Translations under genes and position numbers: made by a program
In this document: positions 53,607 to 62,620 of the stretch, one piece after another
Numbering within the stretch: the stretch's first letter is position 1
How the letters are laid out: each line of letters begins with the position of its first letter
Assembly: GCF_024199985.1 (NCBI RefSeq)
Contig: NZ_JANARS010000001.1
Span: 682,001 to 746,000 of the forward strand
Reading direction: 5' to 3'
Source: Nocardioides pinisoli
GTDB taxonomy: Bacteria; Actinomycetota; Actinomycetes; Propionibacteriales; Nocardioidaceae
DNA: 64,000 bases
Notes under the pieces: model-generated
What the model was told of the DNA's origin: nothing
Databases searched by the model: none
The model's input: the letters and a program-made list of their open reading frames with translations, nothing else

Positions 53607-54953
53607 ATGACTGTCGACATCTCCGCACGCCTCGCCGAGGTCATGCCCGGCATCCGCCGCGACCTCGAGGACCTGGTCCGCATCCAGTCCGTCTCCGCCG
53701 ACCCGGCCCGCGCCGGTGAGGTCGAGCGAAGCGCCGAGGCCACCCGCGACCTGTTCGCGGCCGAGGGCTTCGAGTGCGAGATCGTCCGTGCCCACGACGG
53801 TGCGCCGCCGGCGGTCATCGCGAAGAAGGCCGGCCCCGAGGGCGCCCCCACGGTGCTGCTCTACGCCCACCACGACGTCCAGCCCGAGAACGACCACGCC
53901 GACTGGGACTCCCCGCCGTGGGAGCCGACCGAGCGTGGAGACCGCCTCTACGGCCGGGGCGCCGCCGACGACAAGGCAGGCATCGCCGCCCACCTCGGCG
54001 CGGTCCGGATCTTCGGCGACGACCTGCCGGTCAACCTGGTGATGTTCATCGAGGGCGAGGAGGAGGTCGGCTCCGACACCCTGGTCGACCTGCTCAACAC
54101 CTACAAGGACCGCCTCGAGGCCGACGTCATCGTGATCGCCGACTCCGGCAACTGGGACATCGGCGAGCCCGCCCTCACCACGTCCCTGCGCGGCCTGGTC
54201 CGGATGGACGTCGAGATCCGCACCCTCACCCACGCCGTGCACAGCGGCATGTGGGGCGGGCTCGTCCCCGACTCGATCATGACGCTGAGCCGCGTCATCG
54301 CCTCCCTCAACGACGACGACGGCAACGTCGCCGTGGCGGGCCTGCACTCCGGCCCCGCCGCCGACGTGGACTACCCCGAGGACCGGCTCCGCGCCGAGTC
54401 CGGTGCCGCCGAGGGCATCGAGTGGATCGGCTCCGGCTCGGTCGTCGAGCGCCTCTGGACCAAGCCGTCGATCAGCATCACCGGCCTCGACGCCCCCAAG
54501 GTCGAGGGCGCGTCCAACACCCTCGTCCCCGCGGCGCGCTGCCGCATCAGCATGCGCATCGCGCCGGGCGACACGACCGCCAACGCCGTCCAGTGCCTCC
54601 AGGCGCACCTCGAGAAGCACACCCCCTGGGGCGCCACGCTGACGACGACCATCGTGGACACCGGCGAGGCGACGCAGATCGACGCCAGCGGTCCGGCGTA
54701 CGACGCCGCGCGCGCCGCGTTCGCCGAGGCCTGGGACGGCACTGCGCCGGTCGACATGGGTGTGGGCGGCTCGATCCCGTTCATCGCCGAGTTCCTCGAG
54801 GCGTTTCCTCAGGCCAGCGTGCTGGTCACCGGCGTCGAGGACCCCGACACCCGCGCCCACGGCGCCAACGAGGGCCTGCACCTCGCCGAGTTCGAGAAGG
54901 TCGTCAAGGCCGAGGCGCTGCTGCTCCGCAACCTCGGCGAGCTGCCGCGCTGA
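53607..54953 (+). CDS. M20 family metallodipeptidase
   Basis: The 448-residue protein is an M20 peptidase with the zinc site AHHDVQPENDHADW (residues ~90-103), GRGAADDKAGIAAHLGA near 116, catalytic EGEEEVGSD near 153 and the C-terminal GANEGLHLAEFEKVVKAEA. The lid dimerisation domain lies between residues ~200 and 350. It hydrolyses di- or small peptides in the cytosol. The ATG at 53607 follows TAGGGT by 6 nt. Confidence 0.92.
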   Translation: MTVDISARLAEVMPGIRRDLEDLVRIQSVSADPARAGEVERSAEATRDLFAAEGFECEIVRAHDGAPPAVIAKKAGPEGAPTVLLYAHHDVQPENDHADWDSPPWEPTERGDRLYGRGAADDKAGIAAHLGAVRIFGDDLPVNLVMFIEGEEEVGSDTLVDLLNTYKDRLEADVIVIADSGNWDIGEPALTTSLRGLVRMDVEIRTLTHAVHSGMWGGLVPDSIMTLSRVIASLNDDDGNVAVAGLHSGPAADVDYPEDRLRAESGAAEGIEWIGSGSVVERLWTKPSISITGLDAPKVEGASNTLVPAARCRISMRIAPGDTTANAVQCLQAHLEKHTPWGATLTTTIVDTGEATQIDASGPAYDAARAAFAEAWDGTAPVDMGVGGSIPFIAEFLEAFPQASVLVTGVEDPDTRAHGANEGLHLAEFEKVVKAEALLLRNLGELPR

Positions 54954-54969
54954 CGACGCGCGCCCCGCT

Positions 54970-55023
54970 GAGCGGTGCGTGAGGCGGCTTCTCCGCGTCC
55001 GGGACCCGCCTCAGGCACCGCTC
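54970..55023. repeat. Family A palindrome, copy A4 (tandem unit 1)
   Basis: GAGCGGTGCGTGAGGCGG and CCGCCTCAGGCACCGCTC pair except for one position, around a CTTCTCCGCGTCCGGGAC loop. It is the first hairpin of a tandem array with a 94-bp period. Confidence 0.75.
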
Positions 55024-55063
55024 GACCGCGCGCCCCGGCGTGTCGTCGTACGCGCGGTCCGCT

Positions 55064-55117
55064 GAGCGGTGCGTGAGGCGGCTTCTCCGCGTCCGGGACC
55101 CGCCTCAGGCACCGCTC
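55064..55117. repeat. Family A palindrome, copy A5 (tandem unit 2)
   Basis: Identical to copy A4 over the hairpin and also over the following spacer (CGACCGCGCGCCCCGGCGTG... to CGTACGCGCGGT). The 94-bp direct duplication is therefore nearly perfect, implying recent amplification or gene conversion. Confidence 0.75.
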
Positions 55118-55147
55118 GACCGCGCGCCCCGGCGTGTCGTCGTACGC

Positions 55148-55200
55148 GCGGTGCGCCAGGCGGCTTCTCCGCGTCCGGAATCCGCCTGACCCACCGCTCG
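55148..55200. repeat. Family A palindrome, copy A6 (diverged unit 3)
   Basis: GCGGTGCGCCAGGCGG and CCGCCTGACCCACCGC pair with compensatory-looking changes relative to A4/A5 (GTGAGG to GCCAGG, CCTCAG to CCTGAC). The loop CTTCTCCGCGTCCGGAAT is nearly unchanged. It ends 45 bp before the SRPBCC gene. Confidence 0.7.
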
Positions 55201-55244
55201 CCCGGGTGGTCCCGAGTATGGGCGCCGTCGGTAGCCTCGCGCCC

Positions 55245-55712
55245 ATGGCGACCTTCCGTGCTCGCGACCGATCATCGGCCGTGCTCCGCTCATCACGCAG
55301 CGAGGTGTGGGCCGCCCTCACCGACGCCGACCTGATCGCGCAGATCACCCCCTACGTGACCAGCATCCACGTCGACGGCGACCGCTGGACCTGGCGGATG
55401 GCGACCATCCCCGTGCTGGGGCTCTCGGTCGCGCCGACGTTCACCGAGGTGATGGAGCTCCACCCCGAGGACCGGATCGTGTTCACCCACGACCCCGAGC
55501 GCCCCGACGAGATGACCGCGGTCGACGGCACCTACGACCTCTCCGACGCCGCCGGCGGTGGCACCGAGGTCAGCATCGACCTGCAGATCTCCACCCACCT
55601 GCCGCTCCCCGGCCTCGCCCGGCCCGCCGTCGAGCGCGTCATGGCGGGCGTCGTCAAGCACATGGGCACCGTCTTCTCCCGCAACCTGCTCAAGCACCTG
55701 GGCGAGGCCTAG
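55245..55712 (+). CDS. SRPBCC (polyketide cyclase/dehydrase-like) protein
   Basis: The 155-residue protein has the START-like fold: an N-terminal strand and helix (AVLRSSRSEVWAALTDADLIAQITPYV), a Trp-rich strand (DGDRWTWRMATIPVLGLSVAPTFTEVME) and a long C-terminal helix (PAVERVMAGVVKHMGTVFSRNLLKHLG). Ligand unknown. The ATG at 55245 follows TAGCCT by 7 nt. Two nt separate its stop from the next gene, so the two are cotranscribed. Confidence 0.85.
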   Translation: MATFRARDRSSAVLRSSRSEVWAALTDADLIAQITPYVTSIHVDGDRWTWRMATIPVLGLSVAPTFTEVMELHPEDRIVFTHDPERPDEMTAVDGTYDLSDAAGGGTEVSIDLQISTHLPLPGLARPAVERVMAGVVKHMGTVFSRNLLKHLGEA

Positions 55713-55714
55713 GC

Positions 55715-56755
55715 ATGCGGGTCCTCGTTCTCGGCGCCACCGGCTACATCGGCTCGCGTCTCGTGCCCCACCTGCTCGAGCACGGCCACGACGTGGTGGC
55801 CGCCTCGTCGTCGCCCCCGCGCCCCGACCGCTTCGGCTGGGACGACCGCGTCCGGGCGATCCAGTGCGACGTCACCGACCCCGCCGCCGTGGTGCAGGCG
55901 GTCGTCGACGTCGACGCGGTCGTCTACCTGGTGCACTCCCTCGACCGCAGCGACTTCAGCGAGCGCGACCGGGTGGCCGCCGAGACCGTCGCGGCCGCCG
56001 TGGCCGACAGCGACGTCCGACGCCTCGTCTACCTCTCCGGCCTCGTGCCGCAGGTGCCGGAGGCGGAGCTGTCCGCCCACATCGCCTCGCGGCTCGAGGT
56101 CGAGCGCATCCTGCTCGGCGCCACCGACGGTGCGGTCGCGCTGCGGGCGGGCGTCGTCGTCGGGGCCGGCTCGACGTCGTTCGAGATCATCCGCCAGATC
56201 GCGACCCTCTTCCTCGTGCAGCCGGTGCCGACGTGGATGCACAGCTCGGTCCAGCCGGTGGCCGCCTCCGACGTGCTGCGCGCGATCAGCGACGGGCTCG
56301 CCGACGACGGCCCGAGCGGCGCGGTCGACCTCGGCGGTCCCGACGTCGTCGCCTACCCCGACCTCATGCGCGTTGTCGGCGGCGGGGCCGGGCTGTCCCG
56401 GCTCCGCGTGCCGGCGCCGGTCGCCCCGACCGGGCTCGTCGGGCTGGGGGCGGCCCTCGCCACGACGGCGCCGTTCCACACCGTCACCGCGCTGATCGAG
56501 TCGCTGCGCCACGACATGGTCTGCCGTCCCGGCCACACGTGGGTCCCGCGCTCCGGCGGCCCGCTCCTCGACCTCGAGGAGGCCGTCCAGCGGTCGCTGA
56601 CCCCGATGTACGCCGGCCCCGAGGGCTCGCTGCCCTCCGACCCCGCCTGGGCGCGCAGCAACCCGCTCCTCGACGTCCTCCCGCTCCCGGCCGTGGGCCG
56701 GACGGCGGCCCGGCTCGCCCTCCACCGGGTGCGTGCGTTCCTCCCCGGTGCCTGA
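55715..56755 (+). CDS. NAD(P)-binding atypical SDR / NmrA-like protein
   Basis: The 346-residue protein starts with the Rossmann motif VLVLGATGYIGSRLVPHLLEHGHDV (GxxGxxG, residues 2-26). Asp residues of the second strand, VYLVHSLDRSDFSERDR near 68 and a substrate-binding C-terminal half follow. It belongs to the extended/atypical SDR group. Substrate unknown. The ATG at 55715 starts directly after the SRPBCC stop. Confidence 0.85.
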   Translation: MRVLVLGATGYIGSRLVPHLLEHGHDVVAASSSPPRPDRFGWDDRVRAIQCDVTDPAAVVQAVVDVDAVVYLVHSLDRSDFSERDRVAAETVAAAVADSDVRRLVYLSGLVPQVPEAELSAHIASRLEVERILLGATDGAVALRAGVVVGAGSTSFEIIRQIATLFLVQPVPTWMHSSVQPVAASDVLRAISDGLADDGPSGAVDLGGPDVVAYPDLMRVVGGGAGLSRLRVPAPVAPTGLVGLGAALATTAPFHTVTALIESLRHDMVCRPGHTWVPRSGGPLLDLEEAVQRSLTPMYAGPEGSLPSDPAWARSNPLLDVLPLPAVGRTAARLALHRVRAFLPGA

Positions 56756-56762
56756 CCGGGAC

Positions 56763-56819
56763 ATCTGAGGACGTGGCGGTCGTCGATCGGCTCCCGGCAC
56801 GTCCGTCGGGTCCTCAGAT
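56763..56819. repeat. Palindrome downstream of the SDR gene (family G)
   Basis: ATCTGAGGAC and GTCCTCAGAT are perfect 10-bp arms with a GC-rich 37-nt interior. It begins 8 bp after the SDR stop, and the purF -10 lies ~40 bp further on. It is probably the operon's end hairpin. Confidence 0.6.
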
Positions 56820-56875
56820 ACCGGTGGCTGGGCGCGAGTACGGCGATCGGGCGGCGCGCCCGTAGACTGCGAGCC

Positions 56876-58414
56876 GTGCCCTACCAGAGCAGCAGGCGTA
56901 CGGGCGGCGACGGCCGCCTCACCACGGCGCTCGACCCCCAGGACCAGGGCCCGCAGGACGCCTGCGGCGTCTTCGGCGTCTGGGCCCCCGGCGAGGACGT
57001 CGCCAAGCTGACCTACTTCGGGCTCTACGCGCTGCAGCACCGCGGCCAGGAGTCCGCGGGCATCGCGGTCAGCAACGGGCGGCAGATCCTCGTCTACAAG
57101 GACATGGGCCTGGTCTCGCAGGTCTTCGACGAGTCGACGCTCGACTCGCTCAAGGGCCACCTCGCCATCGGCCACTCGCGCTACTCGACCACCGGCGCGA
57201 GCACCTGGCAGAACGCGCAGCCGACCTTCCGCCCCACCGGCGACGGGTCGATCGCGCTGGGCCACAACGGCAACCTGATCAACACCCACGAGCTGCGCGA
57301 GATGGTCGGCGAGCTGCCCGGTGCGGCCGGCGAGCTCGACATCAAGGGCGTCGAGGCCTCGACCAACGACACCAGCCTCGTCACCGCGCTCCTCGCCCAC
57401 CACCCCGACACCACGCTCGAGCAGCGCGCGCTGGAGGTGCTGCCGCAGCTGCGCGGCGCCTTCTGCTTCGTCTGGATGAACGAGCACACCCTCTACGCCG
57501 CCCGCGACCCGCAGGGCATCCGGCCGCTGGTCCTCGGCCGCCTCGACCGCGGCTGGGTCGTGGCCAGCGAGGACGCCGCGCTCGCCACGATCGGCGCCAG
57601 CGTCGTGCGCGAGGTCGAGCCCGGCGAGATGATCGTCATCGACGAGAACGGCCTGCGCTCGCACACCTTCGCCGAGCCGGCCCGCAAGGGCTGCGTCTTC
57701 GAGTACGTCTACCTCGCCCGCCCCGACGCCACCATCAGCGGCCGCAACGTCCACGAGGCGCGCGTCGAGATGGGCCGCCGCCTCGCGCGCGAGTTCCCCG
57801 TCGACGCCGACCTGGTCATGCCGGTCCCGGAGTCCGGCACGCCCGCCGCGTCCGGCTACGCCGCCGAGTCCGGCATCCCGTTCGGCCAGGGGTTCGTCAA
57901 GAACGCCTACGTCGGCCGCACGTTCATCCAGCCCAGCCAGACGCTGCGCCAGCTCGGCATCCGGCTCAAGCTCAACGCCCTTGAGCACATGATCCGCGGC
58001 AAGCGCGTCGTCGTGGTCGACGACTCGATCGTGCGCGGCAACACCCAGCGCGCCCAGGTGCGGATGCTCCGCGAGGCCGGGGCGCTGGAGGTGCACGTGC
58101 GGATCTCCAGCCCGCCGGTGAAGTGGCCGTGCTTCTACGGCATCGACTTCGCCACCCGCGCCGAGCTGATCGCCAACGGCCTCACGCCGGAGGAGATCGC
58201 CGCCAGCGTCGGCGCCGACAGCCTCGGCTACATCTCGCTGGAGGGGATGGTCGAGGCGACGGGCCAGGCCGCCGACCGGCTGTGCACGGCCTGCTTCACC
58301 GGGGAGTACCCCATCGAGCTGCCCGACGAGAGCCTGCTCGGCAAGCACCTGCTCGAGGCGACGCTCCAGTCGCCGACGATGGGCCGCGCGCTGCCGGTCC
58401 TCAACAACCCGTGA
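56876..58414 (+). CDS. purF: Amidophosphoribosyltransferase
   Basis: PurF makes phosphoribosylamine from PRPP and glutamine, the committed step of purine synthesis. The 512-residue precursor has a ~29-residue propeptide, then nucleophile Cys30 in DACGVFGVW, LQHRGQESAGI near 60 and the PRPP site VVVVDDSIVRGNTQ near 380. Cysteines in CVFEYVY, PCFYGIDF and LCTACF fit the 4Fe-4S type seen in Bacillus. The GTG follows TAGACT by 7 nt. Confidence 0.95.
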   Translation: MPYQSSRRTGGDGRLTTALDPQDQGPQDACGVFGVWAPGEDVAKLTYFGLYALQHRGQESAGIAVSNGRQILVYKDMGLVSQVFDESTLDSLKGHLAIGHSRYSTTGASTWQNAQPTFRPTGDGSIALGHNGNLINTHELREMVGELPGAAGELDIKGVEASTNDTSLVTALLAHHPDTTLEQRALEVLPQLRGAFCFVWMNEHTLYAARDPQGIRPLVLGRLDRGWVVASEDAALATIGASVVREVEPGEMIVIDENGLRSHTFAEPARKGCVFEYVYLARPDATISGRNVHEARVEMGRRLAREFPVDADLVMPVPESGTPAASGYAAESGIPFGQGFVKNAYVGRTFIQPSQTLRQLGIRLKLNALEHMIRGKRVVVVDDSIVRGNTQRAQVRMLREAGALEVHVRISSPPVKWPCFYGIDFATRAELIANGLTPEEIAASVGADSLGYISLEGMVEATGQAADRLCTACFTGEYPIELPDESLLGKHLLEATLQSPTMGRALPVLNNP

Positions 58415-58440
58415 CCTGATCGCGCCACCCGAGGAGCCAC

Positions 58441-59523
58441 GTGTCCGACGCTGACAACGCCTACGCCGCCGCCGGGGTCTCCATCGAGGCGGCCGACCGC
58501 GCGATCGACCTGATGAAGGGCTGGGTCGAGAAGGCCCGCCGTCCGGAGATGATCGGCGGGCTCGGCGGCTTCGCGGGCCTCTTCGACGCCTCCGCGTTGA
58601 CCCGCTACGAGCGCCCGCTGCTCGCCACCTCGACCGACGGCGTCGGCACCAAGGTCGCCATCGCGCAGCTGATGGACGTCCACGACACCATCGGCTTCGA
58701 CCTCGTCGGCATGGTCGTCGACGACCTCGTCGTGTGCGGCGCCGAGCCGCTGTTCATGACCGACTACATCGCCTGCGGCCGGGTCGTCCCCGAGCGCATC
58801 GCGGCCATCGTCAAGGGCATCGCCGAGGCGTGCGTGGTCGCCGGCTGCGCGCTCATCGGCGGCGAGACCGCCGAGCACCCGGGACTGCTCGACCCCGACG
58901 ACTACGACGTCGCGGGCGCGACCACCGGCGTCGTCGAGGCCAGCAAGCTCCTCGGCCCGGGGCGCGTCCGCCCGGGCGACGTCGTCATCGCCATGGAGGC
59001 CAGCGGGCTGCACTCCAACGGCTACTCCCTCGTGCGCCACGTCCTGCTGGGCTCCACCGACGCCGGGGGAGCGGGCTGGACCGTCGACCGGCACGTCGAC
59101 GACTTCGGCCGCACGCTGGGCGAGGAGCTGCTCGAGCCCACCCGCATCTACGCCAAGGCCTGCCTCGACCTCGCCGCGCGCACCGAGACCCACGCCATGT
59201 CCCACGTGACCGGCGGCGGCCTCGCCGCCAACCTCGAGCGGGTGCTCCCCGAGGAGCTGTCGGTCGTCATCGACCGCTCCACGTGGACGCCGCAGCCGGT
59301 CTTCGACGTCGTACGACGTGTGGGCGGGGTGTCCCAGGCCGACCTCGAGGCCACCCTCAACTGCGGCGTCGGCATGGTGGCGCTGACCGCCCCCGAGTCG
59401 GTAGACACCGCGATCTCCGTCCTGGCCGGGCACGGCATCCACGCCTGGGTCGCAGGTGAGGCGCACGCGGCCGACACCGACGGCGGTCGGGTCCTGCTGG
59501 AGGGCCAGCACCCCGGCTGGTGA
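58441..59523 (+). CDS. purM: AIR synthetase (FGAM cyclo-ligase)
   Basis: PurM cyclises FGAM to AIR with ATP. The 360-residue protein has STDGVGTKVAIAQ near residue 63, DLVGMVVDDLVVCGAEPLFMTDYIACG near 82, LIGGETAEHPG near 140 and GLHSNGYSLVR near 184. GAGGAG lies about 5 nt before the GTG at 58441. It lies 26 nt after purF and is probably cotranscribed with it. Confidence 0.95.
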   Translation: MSDADNAYAAAGVSIEAADRAIDLMKGWVEKARRPEMIGGLGGFAGLFDASALTRYERPLLATSTDGVGTKVAIAQLMDVHDTIGFDLVGMVVDDLVVCGAEPLFMTDYIACGRVVPERIAAIVKGIAEACVVAGCALIGGETAEHPGLLDPDDYDVAGATTGVVEASKLLGPGRVRPGDVVIAMEASGLHSNGYSLVRHVLLGSTDAGGAGWTVDRHVDDFGRTLGEELLEPTRIYAKACLDLAARTETHAMSHVTGGGLAANLERVLPEELSVVIDRSTWTPQPVFDVVRRVGGVSQADLEATLNCGVGMVALTAPESVDTAISVLAGHGIHAWVAGEAHAADTDGGRVLLEGQHPGW

Positions 59524-59587
59524 AGAGATTCGCCACTTCGAGCACGAAATGCGGGCTTCCGGTGTGCGGGAACACCCACCGCTCAGG

Positions 59588-59593
59588 TAGCGT
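59588..59593 (+). promoter_or_regulatory. Candidate -10 of the DUF3073 gene
   Basis: TAGCGT lies 86 nt before the ATG at 59680, in a 156-bp gap after purM. GGTGTGCGGGAACACC, a 5-bp inverted repeat, lies about 20 nt upstream of it (near 59560-59576). Confidence 0.3.
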
Positions 59594-59679
59594 TGTCCCC
59601 ACGATATGTAACCGATCAGACCGGGCGCGTCGGGCGGCTCCCCGACAGCCCCGGCCAAGTGTGCGAGGGGGTCGACCCT

Positions 59680-59868
59680 ATGGGGCGCGGCCGAGCGAAG
59701 GCGAAGCAGACGAAGGTCGCCCGCGACCTGAAGTACCGGACTCACGAGACGGACTTCGGCGCGCTGGCGAAGGAGCTGCACGGAGAAGACACTCACTCCA
59801 CGAGTGAGGTCGATACCGATGACGACGGGTGGACGGACTATGCCGACCCACGTCGTCGCGCAGACTGA
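59680..59868 (+). CDS. DUF3073 small protein
   Basis: The 62-residue protein begins MGRGRAKAKQTKVARDLKY and ends acidic (VDTDDDGWTDYADPRRRAD), the hallmark of DUF3073. It is highly conserved downstream of purM in actinobacteria; function unknown. GAGGGGG lies about 9 nt before the ATG. The Lys/Arg-rich N-terminus suggests nucleic-acid or ribosome contact (inference). Confidence 0.88.
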   Translation: MGRGRAKAKQTKVARDLKYRTHETDFGALAKELHGEDTHSTSEVDTDDDGWTDYADPRRRAD

Positions 59869-59887
59869 CTGATCGCACCTGATCACG

Positions 59888-59907
59888 CCGCCCGGGTCAC
59901 CGGGCGG
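59888..59907 (+). terminator. Hairpin terminator after DUF3073
   Basis: CCGCCCGG and CCGGGCGG form a perfect 8-bp stem with a GTCA loop 19 bp after the DUF3073 stop. Confidence 0.6.
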
Positions 59908-59972
59908 TACGGCGTACAGGCACGCCCTGACGCCATCAGGTGAGCGGGCAGCTCCTCCCGCTGAGACGCAGT

Positions 59973-60053
59973 GACCGGGCGGTTCCTCGCGCTGCCAGCG
60001 CGAGGAACCGCCCGGTCGGCGCGCTACCAGCGCGAGGAACCGCCCGGTCGGCG
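59973..60053. repeat. Family E: perfect 22-bp inverted repeat plus a third half-unit
   Basis: GACCGGGCGGTTCCTCGCGC.. is followed, after one base, by its exact 22-nt complement (59973-60017). A second copy of the right half (CCAGCGCGAGGAACCGCCC... 60023-60053) follows at once, ending at the dehydrogenase stop. It lies between the convergent DUF3073 and dehydrogenase genes. Confidence 0.75.
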
Positions 60054-61145
60054 TCAGCCGAGGTGGATGCCGCGCAGGCGGCCGACCTCGCGCATGCGGC
60101 GCTCGGCGAGACGGTCGGCGGCCTCGGCCGTGGTGACGCCGTCGGCCTTGGCGAGCTCGAACACCTTGCGGGTGGTCTCGAAGATCCCGGTGGCGCGCTG
60201 CTGGGCGCGCTCGAAGGAGAAGCCCTCGAGCTCGTCGGCGACCTGGATCACGCCGCCGGAGTTGACGCAGTAGTCGGGCGCGTAGAGGACACCGCGCTCC
60301 TCGATCTTCTTCTCGATGCCGGGGTGCGCGAGCTGGTTGTTGGCGGCGCCGCAGATGATCGTGGCGCGCAGCACCTCGAGCACGTCGTCGCTGATCGCGC
60401 CGCCCATCGCGCAGGGCGCGTAGACGTCGATCTCGCTGGCGACGAGCTCCTCGGTGGTGGCGACGGCCGTGACCTGCGGGAACTGCTCGCGGATGGCCTC
60501 GACCGACGGCGCGTGCACGTCGGTGACGACCACGGTGGCGCCGTCCTCGATCAGGTGGCGCACGAGGTGGCGGCCGACCTTGCCGACGCCCGCGACGCCG
60601 ACGGTGCGCCCGGCGAGCGTGGGCTCGCCCCACGCCTGCTCGGCGGCGGCGCGCATGCCCTGGAAGGTGCCGAAGGCCGTGAGCACCGAGCTGTCGCCCG
60701 CGCCGCCGTGGGCGACGGTGCGGCCGGTGACGAAGTCGCACTCGCGGGCGATGTGGTCCATGTCCTCGCTGAACGTGCCCACGTCGCACGCGGTGAAGTA
60801 GCGCCCGGCCAGCGACTGCACGAAGCGGCCGTAGGCGCGGAGCAGGGCCTCGGTCTTCAGCTCGGCGGGGTCGCCGATGATGACGGCCTTGCCGCCGCCG
60901 AGGTCGAGGCCGGCCAGCGCGTTCTTGTAGGACATGCCGCGCGAGAGGTTGAGGACGTCGACGATCGCGTCGTCGGTGCTGGCGTAGGGGTAGAACCGCG
61001 TCCCGCCGAGGGCCGGGCCCAGCGCAGTGGAGTGGATGGCGATGATGGCCCGCAGGCCGGTCGCGCGGTCGTTGCAGAAGACGACCTGCTCGTGCTCGCT
61101 GCCGAGCTCGAAGACGTCGACGCCGGAATTGGGTACTCCAGACAT
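60054..61145 (-). CDS. Valine/leucine dehydrogenase (Glu/Leu/Phe/Val DH family)
   Basis: The 363-residue NAD-dependent enzyme deaminates branched-chain amino acids to 2-oxo acids. It has [44 protein letters not shown] (residues ~45-88, with catalytic lysines) and [17 protein letters not shown] (Rossmann, near 180). Length matches Leu/Val dehydrogenases. In Streptomyces a valine dehydrogenase gene lies beside purM-DUF3073, supporting Val specificity. AAAAGGATCC precedes the ATG at 61145. Confidence 0.88.
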   Translation of the reverse strand: MSGVPNSGVDVFELGSEHEQVVFCNDRATGLRAIIAIHSTALGPALGGTRFYPYASTDDAIVDVLNLSRGMSYKNALAGLDLGGGKAVIIGDPAELKTEALLRAYGRFVQSLAGRYFTACDVGTFSEDMDHIARECDFVTGRTVAHGGAGDSSVLTAFGTFQGMRAAAEQAWGEPTLAGRTVGVAGVGKVGRHLVRHLIEDGATVVVTDVHAPSVEAIREQFPQVTAVATTEELVASEIDVYAPCAMGGAISDDVLEVLRATIICGAANNQLAHPGIEKKIEERGVLYAPDYCVNSGGVIQVADELEGFSFERAQQRATGIFETTRKVFELAKADGVTTAEAADRLAERRMREVGRLRGIHLG

Positions 61146-61214
61146 GCTCACGGATCCTTTTCTCGTGGGTGCGGCCGCGGGGTGTGCGGGCCTGGTCAGC
61201 GCGGTCGAGGGGTG

Positions 61215-61238
61215 GTGACCGCCGTCACGCCAAGGGTA
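61215..61238 (-). promoter_or_regulatory. Dehydrogenase promoter region with CRP-like site
   Basis: On the minus strand TACCCT (61233-61238) is a candidate -10. GTGACGGCGGTCAC (61215-61228), GTGAC-N4-GTCAC, follows directly and would overlap the transcription start. The placement suits repression. The leader would be about 80 nt. Confidence 0.4.
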
Positions 61239-61263
61239 GTCCCGCGCGATGTCGCTCACCGCA

Positions 61264-62601
61264 TCAGTGCGACCGCATCACCACGAGGTCGCCGTGGGTG
61301 CCGTAGCCGAGCAGCCTGCCGCCCGCTGCGCGACCGTCGAAGGTCACCATCAGCCACCCGTCGTCCACCTGCGCGAGCGTCGGCCAGGGCAGGTTGGTCG
61401 GGTAGGGCGCGTCCAGGATGCCCGTCTCGGTCATCGTGAGGTCGTACGCCGGGAAGCGGGCGCGCTGCCCCCGCCGGGAGTCGCGGCCGTCGCTGGCGAG
61501 GACCACCAGCTGCCCGTCGACGTCGACCAGCGTCGTGCCCTCCGTCGACGTGCGGTCCGTGGCCGCGCCCAGCAGCCGCAGGTCGTCGAGGGCCTCCCCG
61601 GCCGCGAGGGCGGGGTGGAAGTCGAAGAACCGCCGCGCGCTCACGAAGCCGACCAGCCACCGGCCGTCGCGCCGGACGAGGTGGGGGTCCCAGGTGGCGA
61701 TGGACGCCAGCCCGTCGACGGGCAGCGGGAGCTCGCGCGTGTCGAGCACGTGCGAGCCACGCAGCAGGTCGCTGCCCGACTCGGCGAGGGTGACCCGCAA
61801 CCCCGCCGGCGTACGTCGCCCCGCGCGCGTCGTCGGTGCCTCGAAGTCGCCCCACGTGCTGGTCGCTACCAGCCAGCCGCTGCCGGAGCGGACCAGGTGG
61901 GTCGCGTGGTCGCCGAAGACGCCGGCCCGGTCGGGCCGGCGGAAGAACAGGTCGGCGGAGTGGCTGAGCGCGAGGGAGTCGGGCTCGAGGCGCCACACGC
62001 TGGTGTGGGCGGTGTCGAAGAACCCGGGTCCGGCCGACGTCGCCGTCAGCCACAGCGCGCCGTCGTCGCGCACCGGACGGCCGTCCTCGCCGGTGACGAA
62101 CCGCGTGTCGCGGAGGCCGAGCTGCCCGAACCCGCCGGCGACCCCGCCGCCGGACGGGAGCTCCACCCGGAGCCCGGCGAGCGCGTCCTCGTCGCGGGTG
62201 TCGACCTGGAGGCCGGTGCCCTCGGCGGCGACCTCCCGGAGGTCGTGCCGCGCCCGGGCCACCCACCCGGCCGCCTCGCGGCTCCAGGCCGTCACGTGGG
62301 TGCCGGTCAGGGTGAGGCCCAGCCCGGTCGGCTCCGCGGCCTTGTGGAAGCGGCGGCTGCGGAGGGTCCCGGCCCCGGGGACGTCCAGCGACACCGACCC
62401 GTCGACGATCGAGGCCGCGATCCGGTGGTCCCCGAGGTGCATCGCCACCGGGCCGTCGAGCTCGGACGTCGTCGCTGCGACGTAGGGCGCGAGCACCGGC
62501 ACGGCGAGCTCGCCGCCGGTGTCGGTCTCGACCTGCACCGCCCCGGGCGCGACCAGGTCGACCGGGCGGAGGCGGCGGACGACCTCGAGGCGGGGGAGCA
62601 C
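61264..62601 (-). CDS. Beta-propeller-like protein of unknown function
   Basis: The 445-residue cytosolic protein begins [30 protein letters not shown]. The first ~150 residues look like a beta-sandwich. The rest shows repeated blade-like motifs ([84 protein letters not shown]) resembling a GH43/GH32-like propeller. No clear catalytic triad. The GTG at 62601 follows CAGGAT by 6 nt. Confidence 0.7.
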   Translation of the reverse strand: MLPRLEVVRRLRPVDLVAPGAVQVETDTGGELAVPVLAPYVAATTSELDGPVAMHLGDHRIAASIVDGSVSLDVPGAGTLRSRRFHKAAEPTGLGLTLTGTHVTAWSREAAGWVARARHDLREVAAEGTGLQVDTRDEDALAGLRVELPSGGGVAGGFGQLGLRDTRFVTGEDGRPVRDDGALWLTATSAGPGFFDTAHTSVWRLEPDSLALSHSADLFFRRPDRAGVFGDHATHLVRSGSGWLVATSTWGDFEAPTTRAGRRTPAGLRVTLAESGSDLLRGSHVLDTRELPLPVDGLASIATWDPHLVRRDGRWLVGFVSARRFFDFHPALAAGEALDDLRLLGAATDRTSTEGTTLVDVDGQLVVLASDGRDSRRGQRARFPAYDLTMTETGILDAPYPTNLPWPTLAQVDDGWLMVTFDGRAAGGRLLGYGTHGDLVVMRSH

Positions 62602-62620
62602 CGGCCCATCCTGCCGGACC

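Noticed and set aside
54970..55200. Possible insertion-sequence ends
   Set aside because: No transposase frame lies between the repeats, and no target-site duplication could be recognised.
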